Of a DNA stretch of 64,000 nucleotides, positions 49,703 to 60,189 are shown piece after piece (position 1 is the stretch's first letter; each line of letters begins with the position of its first letter). The notes below the pieces were generated by a model. That model did not search any database and was not told the DNA's origin. It saw only the letters and a list, made by a program, of their open reading frames with translations. The DNA lies in contig NZ_JAUSYN010000002.1 in the NCBI RefSeq assembly GCF_030816915.1, positions 2,431,501 to 2,495,500 of the forward strand, written 5' to 3'. The translations under genes were made by a program, and so were the position numbers. Source of the stretch: Streptomyces sp. B3I8. GTDB taxonomy: Bacteria; Actinomycetota; Actinomycetes; Streptomycetales; Streptomycetaceae.

Positions 49703-51325
49703 ATGCAACAGGCACCGGAGCTGACCAGCGCGGCAGACCCCGCGTCGGCGGCCTGGCAGGCCAACGAGGCGGCGCACCGCGCGCTCGTGGAGGAGCTGCG
49801 CGGCAGGCTCGCCGCGGCCCGCGCGGGCGGCGGCGAGCGGGCCCGCGCCCGGCACACCGCGCGCGGCAAGCTGCTGCCCCGGGACAGGGTGGACACCCTG
49901 CTCGACCCGGGCTCGCCCTTCCTGGAGCTGGCCCCGCTGGCCGCCGAGGGGATGTACGAGGGGCAGGCCCCGGCGGCGGGAGTGATCGCCGGGATCGGGC
50001 GGATCAGCGGGCGCGCGTGCGTGATCGTCGCCAACGACGCCACGGTCAAGGGCGGCACGTACTACCCGATGACGGTGAAGAAGCACCTGCGCGCCCAGGA
50101 GGTCGCGCTGGAGAACCGGCTGCCGTGCGTCTACCTGGTCGACTCCGGCGGCGCCTTCCTGCCGATGCAGGACGAGGTCTTCCCCGACCGCGAGCACTTC
50201 GGGCGGATCTTCTACAACCAGGCCCGCATGTCCGGCGCCGGCATCCCCCAGATCGCGGCGGTGCTCGGCTCCTGCACGGCCGGCGGGGCGTACGTCCCGG
50301 CGATGAGCGACGAGGCGGTGATCGTCCGGGGTCAGGGCACGATCTTCCTGGGCGGCCCCCCGCTGGTGAAGGCGGCCACGGGCGAGGTCGTCACCGCCGA
50401 GGAGCTGGGCGGCGGCGAGGTCCACTCGCGCACCTCGGGCGTCACCGACCACCTCGCGGAGGACGACGCGCACGCGCTGCGGATCGTGCGGAACATCGTC
50501 TCCACGCTCCCTGCGCGCGGGGAGCTGCCCTGGGAGGTCACCGCGGCCGTCGAGCCGAAGGTGGACCCCTACGGGCTGTACGGGGCGGTGCCGGTCGACT
50601 CCCGCACGCCGTACGACGTACGGGAGGTCATCGCCCGCGTGGTGGACGGCTCGCGGTTCGCGGAGTTCAAGGCGGAGTACGGCCAGACCCTGGTCACCGG
50701 CTTCGCCCGGATCCACGGCCACCCGGTCGGCATCGTCGCCAACAACGGCATCCTGTTCTCCGAGTCCGCCCAGAAGGGCGCGCACTTCATCGAACTGTGC
50801 GACCAGCGCGGCATCCCGCTGGTGTTCCTGCAGAACATCTCCGGCTTCATGGTCGGCAGGGACTACGAGGCGGGCGGCATCGCCAAGCACGGCGCCAAGA
50901 TGGTCACGGCGGTCGCCTGCACGCGCGTCCCGAAGCTCACGGTCGTGATCGGCGGGTCGTACGGCGCGGGGAACTACTCGATGTGCGGCAGGGCGTACTC
51001 GCCGCGCTTCCTGTGGATGTGGCCCGGCGCCAAGATCTCGGTGATGGGCGGCGAGCAGGCCGCCTCCGTCCTCGCCACGGTCAAGCGCGACCAGTTGGAG
51101 GGGCGCGGCGAGGAGTGGCCGGCCGAGGACGAGGAGGCCTTCAGGGCCCCGATCCGCGCCCAGTACGAGCGGCAGGGCAACGCCTACTACGCCACGGCCC
51201 GGCTGTGGGACGACGGCGTGATCGACCCGCTGGAGACCCGCCAGGTGCTCGGCCTGGCCCTGACCGCGTGCGCCCACGCCCCGCTGCCGGCCAAGGCGGA
51301 CGGCTTCGGCGTCTTCCGGATGTGA
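49703..51325 (+). CDS. Methylcrotonyl-/acyl-CoA carboxylase beta subunit (carboxyltransferase)
   Basis: A 540-residue biotin-dependent carboxyltransferase subunit of the AccD/MccB family. It transfers carboxyl from biotin to an acyl-CoA, in this context most likely 3-methylcrotonyl-CoA in leucine breakdown. The N-terminal helical region is followed by two crotonase-like halves with acyl-CoA oxyanion loops ([57 protein letters not shown] and [16 protein letters not shown]). It precedes the biotin-carrying alpha subunit by eight bases and starts just after the TetR operators. Propionyl-CoA specificity cannot be excluded from sequence alone; the HMG-CoA lyase neighbour argues for methylcrotonyl-CoA. 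Confidence 0.92.
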   Translation: MQQAPELTSAADPASAAWQANEAAHRALVEELRGRLAAARAGGGERARARHTARGKLLPRDRVDTLLDPGSPFLELAPLAAEGMYEGQAPAAGVIAGIGRISGRACVIVANDATVKGGTYYPMTVKKHLRAQEVALENRLPCVYLVDSGGAFLPMQDEVFPDREHFGRIFYNQARMSGAGIPQIAAVLGSCTAGGAYVPAMSDEAVIVRGQGTIFLGGPPLVKAATGEVVTAEELGGGEVHSRTSGVTDHLAEDDAHALRIVRNIVSTLPARGELPWEVTAAVEPKVDPYGLYGAVPVDSRTPYDVREVIARVVDGSRFAEFKAEYGQTLVTGFARIHGHPVGIVANNGILFSESAQKGAHFIELCDQRGIPLVFLQNISGFMVGRDYEAGGIAKHGAKMVTAVACTRVPKLTVVIGGSYGAGNYSMCGRAYSPRFLWMWPGAKISVMGGEQAASVLATVKRDQLEGRGEEWPAEDEEAFRAPIRAQYERQGNAYYATARLWDDGVIDPLETRQVLGLALTACAHAPLPAKADGFGVFRM

Positions 51326-51333
51326 GGGGGACC

Positions 51334-53319
51334 ATGACCACGAACACCACCCAGAACGCGACCGCGAACACGGCGACGGCCATGTTCGACACGGTGCTGG
51401 TGGCCAACCGGGGCGAGATCGCCGTCCGCGTGATCCGCACCCTGCGGGCGCTGGGCGTGCGCACGGTGGCCGTCTTCTCCGACGCGGACGCAGGTGCCCG
51501 CCACGTCCGCGAGGCCGACACGGCGGTCCGGCTGGGCCCGGCACCGGCGGCCGAGAGCTACCTGTCGGTGGAGCGGCTGCTGGACGCCGCCGCCCGCAGC
51601 GGCGCGCAGGCGGTGCACCCGGGGTACGGCTTCCTCGCGGAGAACGCCGGCTTCGCGCGCGCGTGCGCCGAGGCGGGGCTGGTCTTCATCGGCCCGTCCG
51701 CCGACGCGATCGCCCTGATGGGCGACAAGATCCGCGCCAAGGAGACGGTGAAGGCGGCCGGGGTCCCGGTCGTGCCCGGCTCCAGCGGCTCGGGGCTCAC
51801 CGACGCGGAACTGGCGGCGGCGGCCCTGGAGATCGGCGTGCCCGTGCTGCTCAAGCCCAGCGCGGGCGGCGGCGGCAAGGGCATGCGGCTGGTGCGGGAC
51901 ACCGGGGCGCTGGCGGAGGAGATCGCCGCCGCCCGCCGCGAGGCCCGCGCCTCCTTCGGCGACGACACCCTCCTGGTCGAGCGCTGGGTCGACCGCCCCC
52001 GGCACATCGAGATCCAGGTCCTGGCCGACACGCACGGGAACGTGGTGCACCTGGGCGAGCGCGAGTGCTCCCTGCAGCGCCGCCACCAGAAGATCGTCGA
52101 GGAGGCGCCCAGCGTCCTGCTCGACGAGGCCACGCGCGCGGCGATGGGCGAGGCGGCCGTCCAGGCGGCCCGCTCCTGCGGCTACCGGGGCGCGGGCACG
52201 GTCGAGTTCATCGTGCCCGGCGGCGACCCGTCGTCGTACTACTTCATGGAGATGAACACCCGCCTCCAGGTGGAGCACCCGGTGACCGAGTTCGTCACGG
52301 GCCTCGACCTGGTCGAGTGGCAGGTGCGGGTCGCCGCCGGCGAGCCGCTGCCGTTCCGCCAGGAGGACGTCCGCCTCGCCGGCCACGCGGTGGAGGCCCG
52401 GCTCTGCGCGGAGGACCCGACCCGTGGCTTCCTCCCCTCCGGCGGCCGGGTGCTGGCGCTGCGCGAGCCGCGGGGCGACGGGGTGCGCACCGACTCGGGG
52501 CTCAGCGAGGGCACGGAGGTCGGCAGCCTGTACGACCCGATGCTGTCCAAGGTGATCGCCTACGGCCCCGACCGCGCGACCGCGCTGCGCAGGCTGCGGG
52601 CCGCCCTCGCGGACACGGTGACGCTGGGCGTGCCGACCAACGCGGGCTTCCTGCGCCGGCTGCTGGCCCACCCGGCGGTGGTGGCGGGCGAGTTGGACAC
52701 GGGCCTGGTGGAGCGCGAGGCCGAGGGCCTGGTGCCGGACGGGGTGCCGGAGGAGGTCTACGAGGCCGCCGCGGCGGTACGCCTGGACGCGCTCGCGCCG
52801 CGCGCGCGGGGCTGGACCGACCCGTTCTCGGTGCCCAGCGGCTGGCGCCTGGGCGGCCGGCCCGCGCCGGTCTCCTTCGACCTGCGTGTCGCGGGGCTCG
52901 ACCCCGTGACGCACACCCCGCGCGGCACGCACCACGTCACCGCCGACCGCGTGACGGTCACGCTGGACGGCGTCACGCACACCTTCCACCACGCCGCCGA
53001 CTGGCTCGGCCGGGACGGCGACGCGTGGCAGGTGCGGGACCACGACCCGGTCGCCGCCTCGCTCACCCGCGCCGCGCACGCCGGGGCGGACGCCCTGACC
53101 GCGCCCATGCCCGGCACGGTGACGGTGGTGAAGGTGGCCGTCGGGGACGAGGTGGCGGCCGGGCAGAGCCTGCTGGTGGTGGAGGCGATGAAGATGGAGC
53201 ACGTCATCTCCGCCCCGCACGCCGGCACCGTCGCCGAGCTGGACGTCACCCCGGGCACGACGGTCGCCATGGACCAGGTGCTCGCCGTGCTGGCACCGAT
53301 CGAGGAGGGTCAGGAATGA
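51334..53319 (+). CDS. Methylcrotonyl-/acyl-CoA carboxylase alpha subunit (biotin carboxylase and carrier)
   Basis: A 661-residue subunit that carboxylates its own biotin using ATP and bicarbonate. It has the biotin carboxylase N-terminal fold ([21 protein letters not shown]), the ATP-grasp glycine loop ([14 protein letters not shown]), [18 protein letters not shown], and the C-terminal biotinyl domain with the biotin lysine in EAMKMEH. A BT-like linker domain lies between. The short N-terminal extension rich in Thr and Asn is not part of the fold. It is the second gene of the leucine operon and its stop overlaps the next start by four bases. Confidence 0.94.
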   Translation: MTTNTTQNATANTATAMFDTVLVANRGEIAVRVIRTLRALGVRTVAVFSDADAGARHVREADTAVRLGPAPAAESYLSVERLLDAAARSGAQAVHPGYGFLAENAGFARACAEAGLVFIGPSADAIALMGDKIRAKETVKAAGVPVVPGSSGSGLTDAELAAAALEIGVPVLLKPSAGGGGKGMRLVRDTGALAEEIAAARREARASFGDDTLLVERWVDRPRHIEIQVLADTHGNVVHLGERECSLQRRHQKIVEEAPSVLLDEATRAAMGEAAVQAARSCGYRGAGTVEFIVPGGDPSSYYFMEMNTRLQVEHPVTEFVTGLDLVEWQVRVAAGEPLPFRQEDVRLAGHAVEARLCAEDPTRGFLPSGGRVLALREPRGDGVRTDSGLSEGTEVGSLYDPMLSKVIAYGPDRATALRRLRAALADTVTLGVPTNAGFLRRLLAHPAVVAGELDTGLVEREAEGLVPDGVPEEVYEAAAAVRLDALAPRARGWTDPFSVPSGWRLGGRPAPVSFDLRVAGLDPVTHTPRGTHHVTADRVTVTLDGVTHTFHHAADWLGRDGDAWQVRDHDPVAASLTRAAHAGADALTAPMPGTVTVVKVAVGDEVAAGQSLLVVEAMKMEHVISAPHAGTVAELDVTPGTTVAMDQVLAVLAPIEEGQE

Positions 53320-54323
53320 CGGTGGACACACTCGGACTTCCCATGGCCGTGCCCGCTCCGGGCCTGCCGGCCAGGGTCCGCATCCACGAGGTCGGCGCAC
53401 GCGACGGCCTGCAGAACGAGTCGATGACGGTACCGACGGCGGTGAAGGCCGAGTTCATCCGCCGCCTCGCCGACGCGGGCCTGACGACGATCGAGGCGAC
53501 GAGCTTCGTGCACCCCGAGTGGGTGCCCCAACTCGCCGACGCCGAGAAGCTGTTCCCCCAGGTGAGCGAGTTGCCGGTGGCCCTGCCGGTGCTCGTCCCG
53601 AACGCACGCGGCCTGGAGCGGGCGCTCGCGCTGGGCGCCCGCCGGGTCGCCGTCTTCGCCAGCGCCACGGAGTCCTTCGCCAGGGCCAACCTCAACCGCA
53701 CGGTGGACGAGGCCCTGGCGATGTTCGCCCCGGTGGTCTCCCGGGCGAAGGCGGAGGGCGGCCACGTCCGCGGCTATCTCTCCATGTGCTTCGGCGACCC
53801 CTGGGAGGGCCCGGTCCCGGCGGCCCAGGTGGTCCGCGTCTGCCGGGCCCTGCTGGACCTGGGGTGCGACGAACTGAGCCTGGGCGACACGATCGGCGTG
53901 GCCACCCCCGGCCAGGTGACGGCACTGCTGTCCGCGCTGAACGAGGCCGGGGTGCCCACGGAGGCGCTCGGCGTCCACTTCCACGACACCTACGGCCAGG
54001 CCCTCTCCAACACCCTGGCCGCCCTCCAGCACGGCGTCACCGTCGTGGACGCCTCCGCGGGCGGCCTCGGCGGCTGCCCGTTCGCCAAGTCCGCCACCGG
54101 AAACCTCGCCACCGAGGACCTGGTGTGGATGCTCCGGGGTCTCGGCATAGAGACCGGGGTCGACCTCGGCCGTCTCGTCGCCACGAGCGAGTGGATGGCC
54201 GCCCACCTGGGCCGCCCGAGCCCGTCCCGTACCGTCCGCGCCCTGTCCCCCCGGGCCGCCCAAGCCGAATCCCAGGCCGCATCCCGGGCCGCCTCCGACG
54301 CCGCCTCCCACAAGGAGCAGTGA
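53316..54323 (+). CDS. hmgL: Hydroxymethylglutaryl-CoA lyase
   Basis: A 335-residue HMG-CoA lyase that splits HMG-CoA to acetyl-CoA and acetoacetate. It has [12 protein letters not shown] at the N-terminus (catalytic Asp and Arg), [18 protein letters not shown] with the metal-ligand histidines, and [19 protein letters not shown] with the catalytic Cys. A low-complexity Ala/Ser tail follows. ATG 53316 overlaps the carboxylase stop as ATGA. It completes leucine breakdown except for a 3-methylglutaconyl-CoA hydratase, which is not in this operon. Confidence 0.96.
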   Translation: MTVDTLGLPMAVPAPGLPARVRIHEVGARDGLQNESMTVPTAVKAEFIRRLADAGLTTIEATSFVHPEWVPQLADAEKLFPQVSELPVALPVLVPNARGLERALALGARRVAVFASATESFARANLNRTVDEALAMFAPVVSRAKAEGGHVRGYLSMCFGDPWEGPVPAAQVVRVCRALLDLGCDELSLGDTIGVATPGQVTALLSALNEAGVPTEALGVHFHDTYGQALSNTLAALQHGVTVVDASAGGLGGCPFAKSATGNLATEDLVWMLRGLGIETGVDLGRLVATSEWMAAHLGRPSPSRTVRALSPRAAQAESQAASRAASDAASHKEQ

Positions 54324-54327
54324 CCCC

Positions 54328-55488
54328 ATGGACCACAAGCTCTCCCCCGAGCTGGAAGAACTCCGCCGCACGGTCGAGGAGTTCGCCCACGACGTCGTCG
54401 CCCCCAAGATCGGCGACTTCTACGAGCGGCACGAGTTCCCCTACGAGATCGTCCGCGAGATGGGGCGGATGGGCCTGTTCGGGCTGCCGTTCCCGGAGGA
54501 GTACGGCGGCATGGGCGGCGACTACTTCGCGCTCGGCATCGCCCTGGAGGAGCTGGCCCGGGTCGACTCCTCCGTCGCCATCACCCTGGAGGCCGGGGTC
54601 TCGCTCGGCGCCATGCCGCTGCACCTGTTCGGCACCGAGGAGCAGAAGCGCGAGTGGCTCCCCCGGCTGTGCGCGGGCGAGATCCTGGGCGCGTTCGGCC
54701 TGACCGAACCCGAGGGCGGCTCGGACGCGGGGGCGACGCGCACCACGGCCCGCCTGGACGAGAAGACGGACGAGTGGGTGATCAACGGCACCAAGTGCTT
54801 CATCACCAACTCGGGCACGGACATCACCGGCCTGGTCACGGTGACGGCGGTGACGGACCGCAAGCCGGACGGCAGGCCGGTCATCTCCTCGATCATCGTC
54901 CCGTCCGGTACCCCGGGCTTCACGGTCGCGGCACCGTACTCCAAGGTCGGCTGGAACGCGTCGGACACCCGTGAGCTGTCCTTCGCCGACGTCCGCGTCC
55001 CGGCGGCCAACCTGCTCGGTGAACTGGGCCGGGGCTACGCCCAGTTCCTGCGCATCCTGGACGAGGGCCGGGTGGCGATCGCCGCGCTGGCCACCGGTCT
55101 GGCGCAGGGCTGCGTGGACGAGTCGGTGAAGTACGCCAAGGAGCGCAAGGCGTTCGGCCGTCACATCGGCGCGTACCAGGCCATCCAGTTCAAGATCGCC
55201 GACATGGAGACCAAGGCGCACACCTCCCGACTGGCCTGGCGTGACGCGGCCTCCCGGCTGGTCTCCGGCGACCCCTTCAAGAAGGAGGCCGCCCTGGCGA
55301 AGCTGTACTCCTCCACGATCGCGGTCGACAACGCCCGTGAGGCCACCCAGATTCACGGCGGATACGGCTTCATGAACGAGTACCCGGTGGCGCGCATGTG
55401 GCGTGACGCCAAGATCCTGGAGATCGGCGAGGGCACCAGCGAGGTCCAGCGCATGCTGATCGCAAGGGAGTTGGGCCTGCCGAGCTGA
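54328..55488 (+). CDS. acdH: Acyl-CoA dehydrogenase of the leucine operon
   Basis: A 386-residue flavin acyl-CoA dehydrogenase. Motifs include GLTEPEGGSDAGATRTTA, FITNSGTDITGLV and IHGGYGFMNEYPVARMWRD. The catalytic Glu appears in IGEGTSEVQ, the SCAD-type position; the isovaleryl-CoA dehydrogenase position reads LDEGRVAIA. By context it oxidises isovaleryl-CoA, but by active-site position it is SCAD-like, so a branched short-chain substrate range is likely. It starts four bases after HMG-CoA lyase and ends the operon. Confidence 0.9.
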   Translation: MDHKLSPELEELRRTVEEFAHDVVAPKIGDFYERHEFPYEIVREMGRMGLFGLPFPEEYGGMGGDYFALGIALEELARVDSSVAITLEAGVSLGAMPLHLFGTEEQKREWLPRLCAGEILGAFGLTEPEGGSDAGATRTTARLDEKTDEWVINGTKCFITNSGTDITGLVTVTAVTDRKPDGRPVISSIIVPSGTPGFTVAAPYSKVGWNASDTRELSFADVRVPAANLLGELGRGYAQFLRILDEGRVAIAALATGLAQGCVDESVKYAKERKAFGRHIGAYQAIQFKIADMETKAHTSRLAWRDAASRLVSGDPFKKEAALAKLYSSTIAVDNAREATQIHGGYGFMNEYPVARMWRDAKILEIGEGTSEVQRMLIARELGLPS

Positions 55489-55614
55489 CGCCCGCGCGTC
55501 GAGGATCCGCACAGGGGGCGTCGGCCGCACATGCGCGGACCGTGCGGTTCGGCGTCGCCCGCCGGGTTACCCCCCTGTGGGCGGCGCCCGGGACCCCGCC
55601 CCCTGGACAGGATA

Positions 55615-55633
55615 TGAGGTTAGGCTAACCTAC
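55615..55633 (+). promoter_or_regulatory. Iron box (DmdR/IdeR operator) upstream of desE
   Basis: TGAGGTTAGGCTAACCTAC is a 19-base match to the actinobacterial iron box TTAGGTTAGGCTAACCTAA (16 of 19 positions). It lies in the promoter of the siderophore-binding lipoprotein gene and predicts repression by an iron-loaded DmdR regulator. Confidence 0.92.
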
Positions 55634-55685
55634 CTTCGAACTCGCCCGGCGGGTGAACCCCGCCCCGTTCGAAAGTAGCCACGCC

Positions 55686-56735
55686 ATGCCCAACGCCCGT
55701 GCCCTCCGCCCCTCCCGCCGCGGCATCCTCGCCGCCGGCGGCGCCCTCGGCCTCGGCGCCGTGCTCGCGGCCTGCGGTGACGACAACGGGAAGAGCGGCG
55801 GCTCGGGCGACTCCTCCGCGGCGGGCACGAAGGGTCCCTGGAGCTTCAAGGACGACCGCGGCAAGACCTCCGAGGCCGACAAGGTCCCCTCGAACATCGT
55901 CGCGTTCGTCGGTGTGGCCGCCGCGCTGCACGACTACGGCGTGCCGGTGAAGGGCGTCTTCGGGCCGACGAAGACCAAGGACGGCAAGGCCGACGTCCAG
56001 GCCGGCGACATGGACGTCAGCAAGGTGACCGTCCTCGGCAACGAGTGGGGCCAGTTCAACATCGAGAAGTACGCGGCCCTCGCCCCGGACCTCCTCGTCT
56101 CCACCATGTTCGACGCCACGGGCACCCTCTGGTACGTCCCCGAGGAGTCGAAGAAGAAGGTCGAGGCCGTCGGCGCGCCGAGCGTGGGCGTCTCCGTCTA
56201 CGACCGGCAGATGCCCGAGCCGCTCCAGCGGATGCTGGCGCTCGCCAAGACGCTCGGCGCGGACACCGGCTCCAGCGAGATCGCCGCCGCGAAGAAGCGG
56301 TTCGAGGACGCCGCGGCCCGGCTGCGCGCCGCCGCCAAGGCCCACCCCGACATCAAGGTCATGGCCGGTTCCGCGAGCCAGGACATCTTCTACGTCTCCG
56401 GCACCGATCTGTCCATCGATCTGGAGTACTTCAAGTCCCTCGGGGTCAACTTCGTCGAGCCGGCCGAGGCCGCCAAGAAGGCGAGCGGCGGCTGGTTCGA
56501 GAACCTGAGCTGGGAGAACGTCGACAAGCACCCGGCCGACATCATCATGATGGACAACCGGACCTCCGCGATCCAGCCGGCGGACATCACCGAGGCGACG
56601 TGGAAGAAGCTGCCGGCCGTGAAGGCGGGTCAGGTCGTCCCGCGCAACCCGGAGCCGATCCTGTCCTACGGCAAGTGCGCGCCGCTCCTGGAGGACCTCG
56701 CCAAGGCGATCGAGGGCGCGAAGAAGGTGAGCTGA
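55686..56735 (+). CDS. desE: Ferrioxamine-binding lipoprotein (DesE)
   Basis: A 349-residue substrate-binding lipoprotein for Fe(III)-desferrioxamine uptake. A Tat-like arginine pair (SRRGILAAGGALGL) precedes the lipobox LAAC with Cys30. The mature part is a two-lobed siderophore-binding fold, with NIVAFVGVAAALHDYG, LAPDLLVSTMFD and VFVSG-type strands. ATG 55686 is favoured because the lipobox then sits at the normal distance; GTG 55653 would add 11 residues. It is separated from desA by 193 bases and has its own iron box. No permease or ATPase gene is present here. Confidence 0.93.
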   Translation: MPNARALRPSRRGILAAGGALGLGAVLAACGDDNGKSGGSGDSSAAGTKGPWSFKDDRGKTSEADKVPSNIVAFVGVAAALHDYGVPVKGVFGPTKTKDGKADVQAGDMDVSKVTVLGNEWGQFNIEKYAALAPDLLVSTMFDATGTLWYVPEESKKKVEAVGAPSVGVSVYDRQMPEPLQRMLALAKTLGADTGSSEIAAAKKRFEDAAARLRAAAKAHPDIKVMAGSASQDIFYVSGTDLSIDLEYFKSLGVNFVEPAEAAKKASGGWFENLSWENVDKHPADIIMMDNRTSAIQPADITEATWKKLPAVKAGQVVPRNPEPILSYGKCAPLLEDLAKAIEGAKKVS

Positions 56736-56879
56736 GCGCTCTCCCGGACCACGGAGGCGGGCGCGGCCGGCATCGGCGCGGACAGCGACAGGACGCGCCC
56801 CCGCAGCCCTCAGCCGGTGCCTCACCCCGCGTCCCCACCGGCGCGATCGTCGCCACGTCCGCCATAGATCCAGACGCTC

Positions 56880-56904
56880 AACTTAGGTTAGGCTAACCTA
56901 AGTT
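56880..56904 (+). promoter_or_regulatory. Iron box upstream of desABCD
   Basis: A perfect inverted repeat of two 12-base arms around one central base. Its core TTAGGTTAGGCTAACCTAA at 56883-56901 equals the consensus iron box. It lies 24 bases upstream of the desA ATG and predicts tight iron-dependent repression. Confidence 0.96.
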
Positions 56905-56928
56905 AAAGCCGTCTCGGAGGGCCCCCAC

Positions 56929-58371
56929 ATGCGCTCGCAGCTGCTCACTCACACGACCGCGGAGCGGTACCGCCGCTCGGTGGCCGACGGAATCGAACGG
57001 GTGGCGACCCACATCGCCGCCGCCGACCGTCCGTTCACCGGTGTCACCGTCGACGCCCTCTCCGCCGTCGTCGACGCCGTCGACCTCGACCGCCCGCTGG
57101 GCGACACCGCCGCCGCGCTGGACGAGCTGGAGGAGGTCTACCTCCGTGACGCCGTCTACTTCCACCACCCCCGCTACCTCGCCCACCTCAACTGCCCGGT
57201 CGTCCTCCCGGCCCTGGTCGGCGAGGCCGTGCTGTCCGCCGTCAACTCCTCGCTGGACACCTGGGACCAGTCGGCCGGCGGCACCCTCATCGAGCGGAAG
57301 CTGATCGACTGGACCGCCGAGCGGATCGGCCTCGGCCCGGCCGCCGACGGGGTGTTCACCTCCGGCGGCACCCAGTCCAACCTCCAGGCCCTGCTGCTGG
57401 CCCGCGAGGAGGCCAAGACCGACGACACCGCGAAGCTGCGCGTCTTCGCCTCCGAGGCGAGCCACTTCAGCGTGCGGAAATCGGCGAAACTGCTGGGCCT
57501 GGCCCCCGACGCCGTCGTCCCCGTACCCGTCGACCGCGACAAGCGGATGCAGACCGTGGCGCTCGCCCGGGAGCTCCAGGCGTGCCAGGAGGCCGGACTG
57601 GCCCCGATGGCCGTCGTCGCCACCGCCGGCACCACCGACTTCGGCTCCATCGACCCGCTCCCCGAGATCGCCGAACTGTGCGCCCGCCACGGGGCCTGGT
57701 TGCACGTGGACGCCGCCTACGGCTGCGGACTGCTGGTCTCGCGCCGGAACCGGGACCGGCTGACCGGCATCGAGCGCGCCGACTCCGTCACCGTCGACTA
57801 CCACAAGTCCTTCTTCCAGCCGGTGAGTTCCTCCGCCGTCCTGGTCCGCGACGGCGGCACCCTGCGGCACGCCACCTACCACGCGGAGTACCTCAACCCG
57901 CGCCGGGCGGTCGCCGAGCGCATCCCCAACCAGGTCGACAAATCCCTGCAGACCACCCGCCGCTTCGACGCCCTCAAACTCTGGCTCACCCTGCGCGTGA
58001 TGGGTGCCGACGGCATCGGCGCGCTCTTCGACGAGGTGTGCGACCTGGCCTCCGAGGGCTGGCGGATGCTCGCCGCCGACCCGCGCTTCGACGTCGTCGT
58101 GGCGCCCCGCCTGTCCACCCTCGTCTTCCGCTACATCCCGGCCGCCGCCACCGACCCCGCCGCCATCGACCGCGCCAACCTCTACGCCCGCAAGGCGCTG
58201 TTCGCCTCCGGCGACGCCGTGGTCGCCGGCACCAAGGTGAACGACCGCCACTACCTGAAGTTCACCCTGCTCAACCCCGAGACGCGGACCGACGACATCG
58301 CCGCCGTCCTCGATCTGATCGCCGGCCACGCCGAGCAGTACCTGGGAGACTCCCTTGACCGCGCCTGCTGA
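56929..58371 (+). CDS. desA: PLP-dependent lysine decarboxylase (DesA)
   Basis: A 480-residue group II decarboxylase that makes cadaverine from lysine, the first step of desferrioxamine biosynthesis. The PLP lysine lies in [13 protein letters not shown], and [11 protein letters not shown] and [16 protein letters not shown] contact the cofactor. Length and motifs match DesA. ATG 56929 has CGGAGGG upstream and directly follows a perfect iron box. It overlaps the next gene by 17 bases. Confidence 0.96.
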   Translation: MRSQLLTHTTAERYRRSVADGIERVATHIAAADRPFTGVTVDALSAVVDAVDLDRPLGDTAAALDELEEVYLRDAVYFHHPRYLAHLNCPVVLPALVGEAVLSAVNSSLDTWDQSAGGTLIERKLIDWTAERIGLGPAADGVFTSGGTQSNLQALLLAREEAKTDDTAKLRVFASEASHFSVRKSAKLLGLAPDAVVPVPVDRDKRMQTVALARELQACQEAGLAPMAVVATAGTTDFGSIDPLPEIAELCARHGAWLHVDAAYGCGLLVSRRNRDRLTGIERADSVTVDYHKSFFQPVSSSAVLVRDGGTLRHATYHAEYLNPRRAVAERIPNQVDKSLQTTRRFDALKLWLTLRVMGADGIGALFDEVCDLASEGWRMLAADPRFDVVVAPRLSTLVFRYIPAAATDPAAIDRANLYARKALFASGDAVVAGTKVNDRHYLKFTLLNPETRTDDIAAVLDLIAGHAEQYLGDSLDRAC

Positions 58372-59638
58372 ACACCCCGACACCGCCCTCGACTTCGTCG
58401 GCATCGGGCTCGGCCCGTTCAACCTCGGCCTGGCCTGCCTCACCGAGCCGATCACCGAGCTGAACGGCGTCTTCCTGGAGTCCAAGCCCGCCTTCTCCTG
58501 GCACTCCGGGATGTTCCTCGACGGGGCCCACCTGCAGACCCCGTTCATGTCGGACCTGGTCACCCTGGCCGACCCCACCTCCCCGTACTCCTTCCTCAAC
58601 TACCTCAAGGAGTCCGGGCGGCTGTACTCGTTCTACATCCGGGAGAACTTCTACCCGCTGCGCGTCGAGTACGACGACTACTGCCGCTGGGCCGCCGCAC
58701 AGCTCAGCAGCATCCGCTACGACACCACCGTCACCGAGGTGACGTACGACGAGACGGACGCGCTGTACGTGGTCCGCACCGGCACCGGCGACACCTACCG
58801 GGCCCGCCGGCTGGTCCTCGGCACCGGCACCCCGCCCCACGTCCCCGAGCCGTGCCGCGACCTGCCCGGCGACTGGATCCACAACTCCCGTTACCTGGAG
58901 CACCGCGCCGAGCTGGTGCGCAAGGAGTCGATCACGCTGGTCGGCAGCGGCCAGTCCGCCGCCGAGATCTATCACGACCTCCTCGGCGAGATCGACGTGC
59001 ACGGCTACCAGCTCAACTGGGTCACCCGCTCCCCGCGCTTCTTCCCGCTGGAGTACACCAAGCTGACGCTGGAGATGACCTCCCCGGAGTACGTCGACTA
59101 CTTCCACGCGCTGCCCGAGGACACCCGCTACCGCCTCACCGCGCAGCAGAAGGGCCTGTTCAAGGGCATCGACGGGGCCCTGATCGACGACATCTTCGAC
59201 CTGCTGTACCGGAAGAACCTCGGCGGCGCCGTCCCCACCCGGCTGCTCACCAACTCCGCCCTCACCAGCGCCCGGCACGAGGAGGGCGGCTACGTCCTCG
59301 GCTTCCGGCAGGAGGAGCAGGGCAAGGACTTCGAACTGCGCTCCGAGGGGCTGGTCCTCGCCACCGGCTACCGGTACCGCACCCCGGACTTCCTGGCCCC
59401 GGTCGCCGACCGGCTGCGCCTGGACTCCCGGGGCAACTTCGACGTGTCGCGCGGCTACGCGATCGACGTCACCGGCAGCGGCGTCTTCCTGCAGAACGCC
59501 GGCGTCCACGCCCACTCGGTCACCTCCCCCGACCTGGGCATGGGCCCCTACCGCAACAGCGTCATCATCAGGGAGCTGCTCGGCCGGGAGTACTACCCCG
59601 TGGAGAAGTCGATCGCCTTCCAGGAGTTCGCCGTATGA
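58355..59638 (+). CDS. desB: Cadaverine N-hydroxylase (DesB)
   Basis: A 427-residue flavin N-hydroxylating monooxygenase of the lysine/ornithine N-hydroxylase family. It hydroxylates cadaverine to N-hydroxycadaverine with FAD, NADPH and O2. The FAD motif is [12 protein letters not shown], the NADPH motif [15 protein letters not shown], and the C-terminal motif is [10 protein letters not shown]. The start is TTG 58355, 17 bases inside desA with a GGGAGA ribosome-binding site, so translation is coupled. Confidence 0.95.
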   Translation: MTAPAEHPDTALDFVGIGLGPFNLGLACLTEPITELNGVFLESKPAFSWHSGMFLDGAHLQTPFMSDLVTLADPTSPYSFLNYLKESGRLYSFYIRENFYPLRVEYDDYCRWAAAQLSSIRYDTTVTEVTYDETDALYVVRTGTGDTYRARRLVLGTGTPPHVPEPCRDLPGDWIHNSRYLEHRAELVRKESITLVGSGQSAAEIYHDLLGEIDVHGYQLNWVTRSPRFFPLEYTKLTLEMTSPEYVDYFHALPEDTRYRLTAQQKGLFKGIDGALIDDIFDLLYRKNLGGAVPTRLLTNSALTSARHEEGGYVLGFRQEEQGKDFELRSEGLVLATGYRYRTPDFLAPVADRLRLDSRGNFDVSRGYAIDVTGSGVFLQNAGVHAHSVTSPDLGMGPYRNSVIIRELLGREYYPVEKSIAFQEFAV

Positions 59639-60189
59639 GCACGCACACCGCCGGTGCCGTGGGCACCCTCACCCTCCGCCCGCTCGACCCGCTGCACGAC
59701 GCCGAACTGCTGCACGGCTGGGTCACGCACCCCAAGTCCGCGTTCTGGATGATGGGCGACGCCCGCCTGGAGGACGTCGAGCGCGCGTACATGGAGATCG
59801 CCGCCGACCCGCACCACGAGGCGTTCCTCGGCCTGCACGACGGCGCCCCGGCGTTCCTCATGGAGCGCTACGACCCCGCCCACCGCGAGCTGGCCGGCCT
59901 CTACGAGGCGGAGCCGGGCGACGTCGGGATGCACTTCCTGGTCGCCCCTGCCGACCACCCCGTGCACGGCTTCACCCGCGCGGTCCTCACCACCGTCGTG
60001 CGCCACCTCTTCGAGGACCCGGCCACCACCCGGGTCGTGGTCGAGCCCGACGTGCGCAACACGGCCGTGCAGGCCCTCAACGCCGCCGTCGGCTTCGTGC
60101 CCGACCGGGAGATAGTGAAGCCCGAGAAACGGGCGCTGCTGAGCTTCTGCACCCGGGAGCGGTTCGAGAGGGCGGTGGCGGCCCGATGA
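59635..60189 (+). CDS. desC: Hydroxycadaverine acyltransferase (DesC)
   Basis: A 184-residue GNAT-family acyltransferase that adds succinyl or acetyl from CoA to N-hydroxycadaverine. The fold is shown by [74 protein letters not shown] and [12 protein letters not shown], typical of siderophore acetyltransferases (AlcB/IucB type). ATG 59635 overlaps the desB stop and the stop overlaps desD by four bases. Confidence 0.94.
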   Translation: MSTHTAGAVGTLTLRPLDPLHDAELLHGWVTHPKSAFWMMGDARLEDVERAYMEIAADPHHEAFLGLHDGAPAFLMERYDPAHRELAGLYEAEPGDVGMHFLVAPADHPVHGFTRAVLTTVVRHLFEDPATTRVVVEPDVRNTAVQALNAAVGFVPDREIVKPEKRALLSFCTRERFERAVAAR

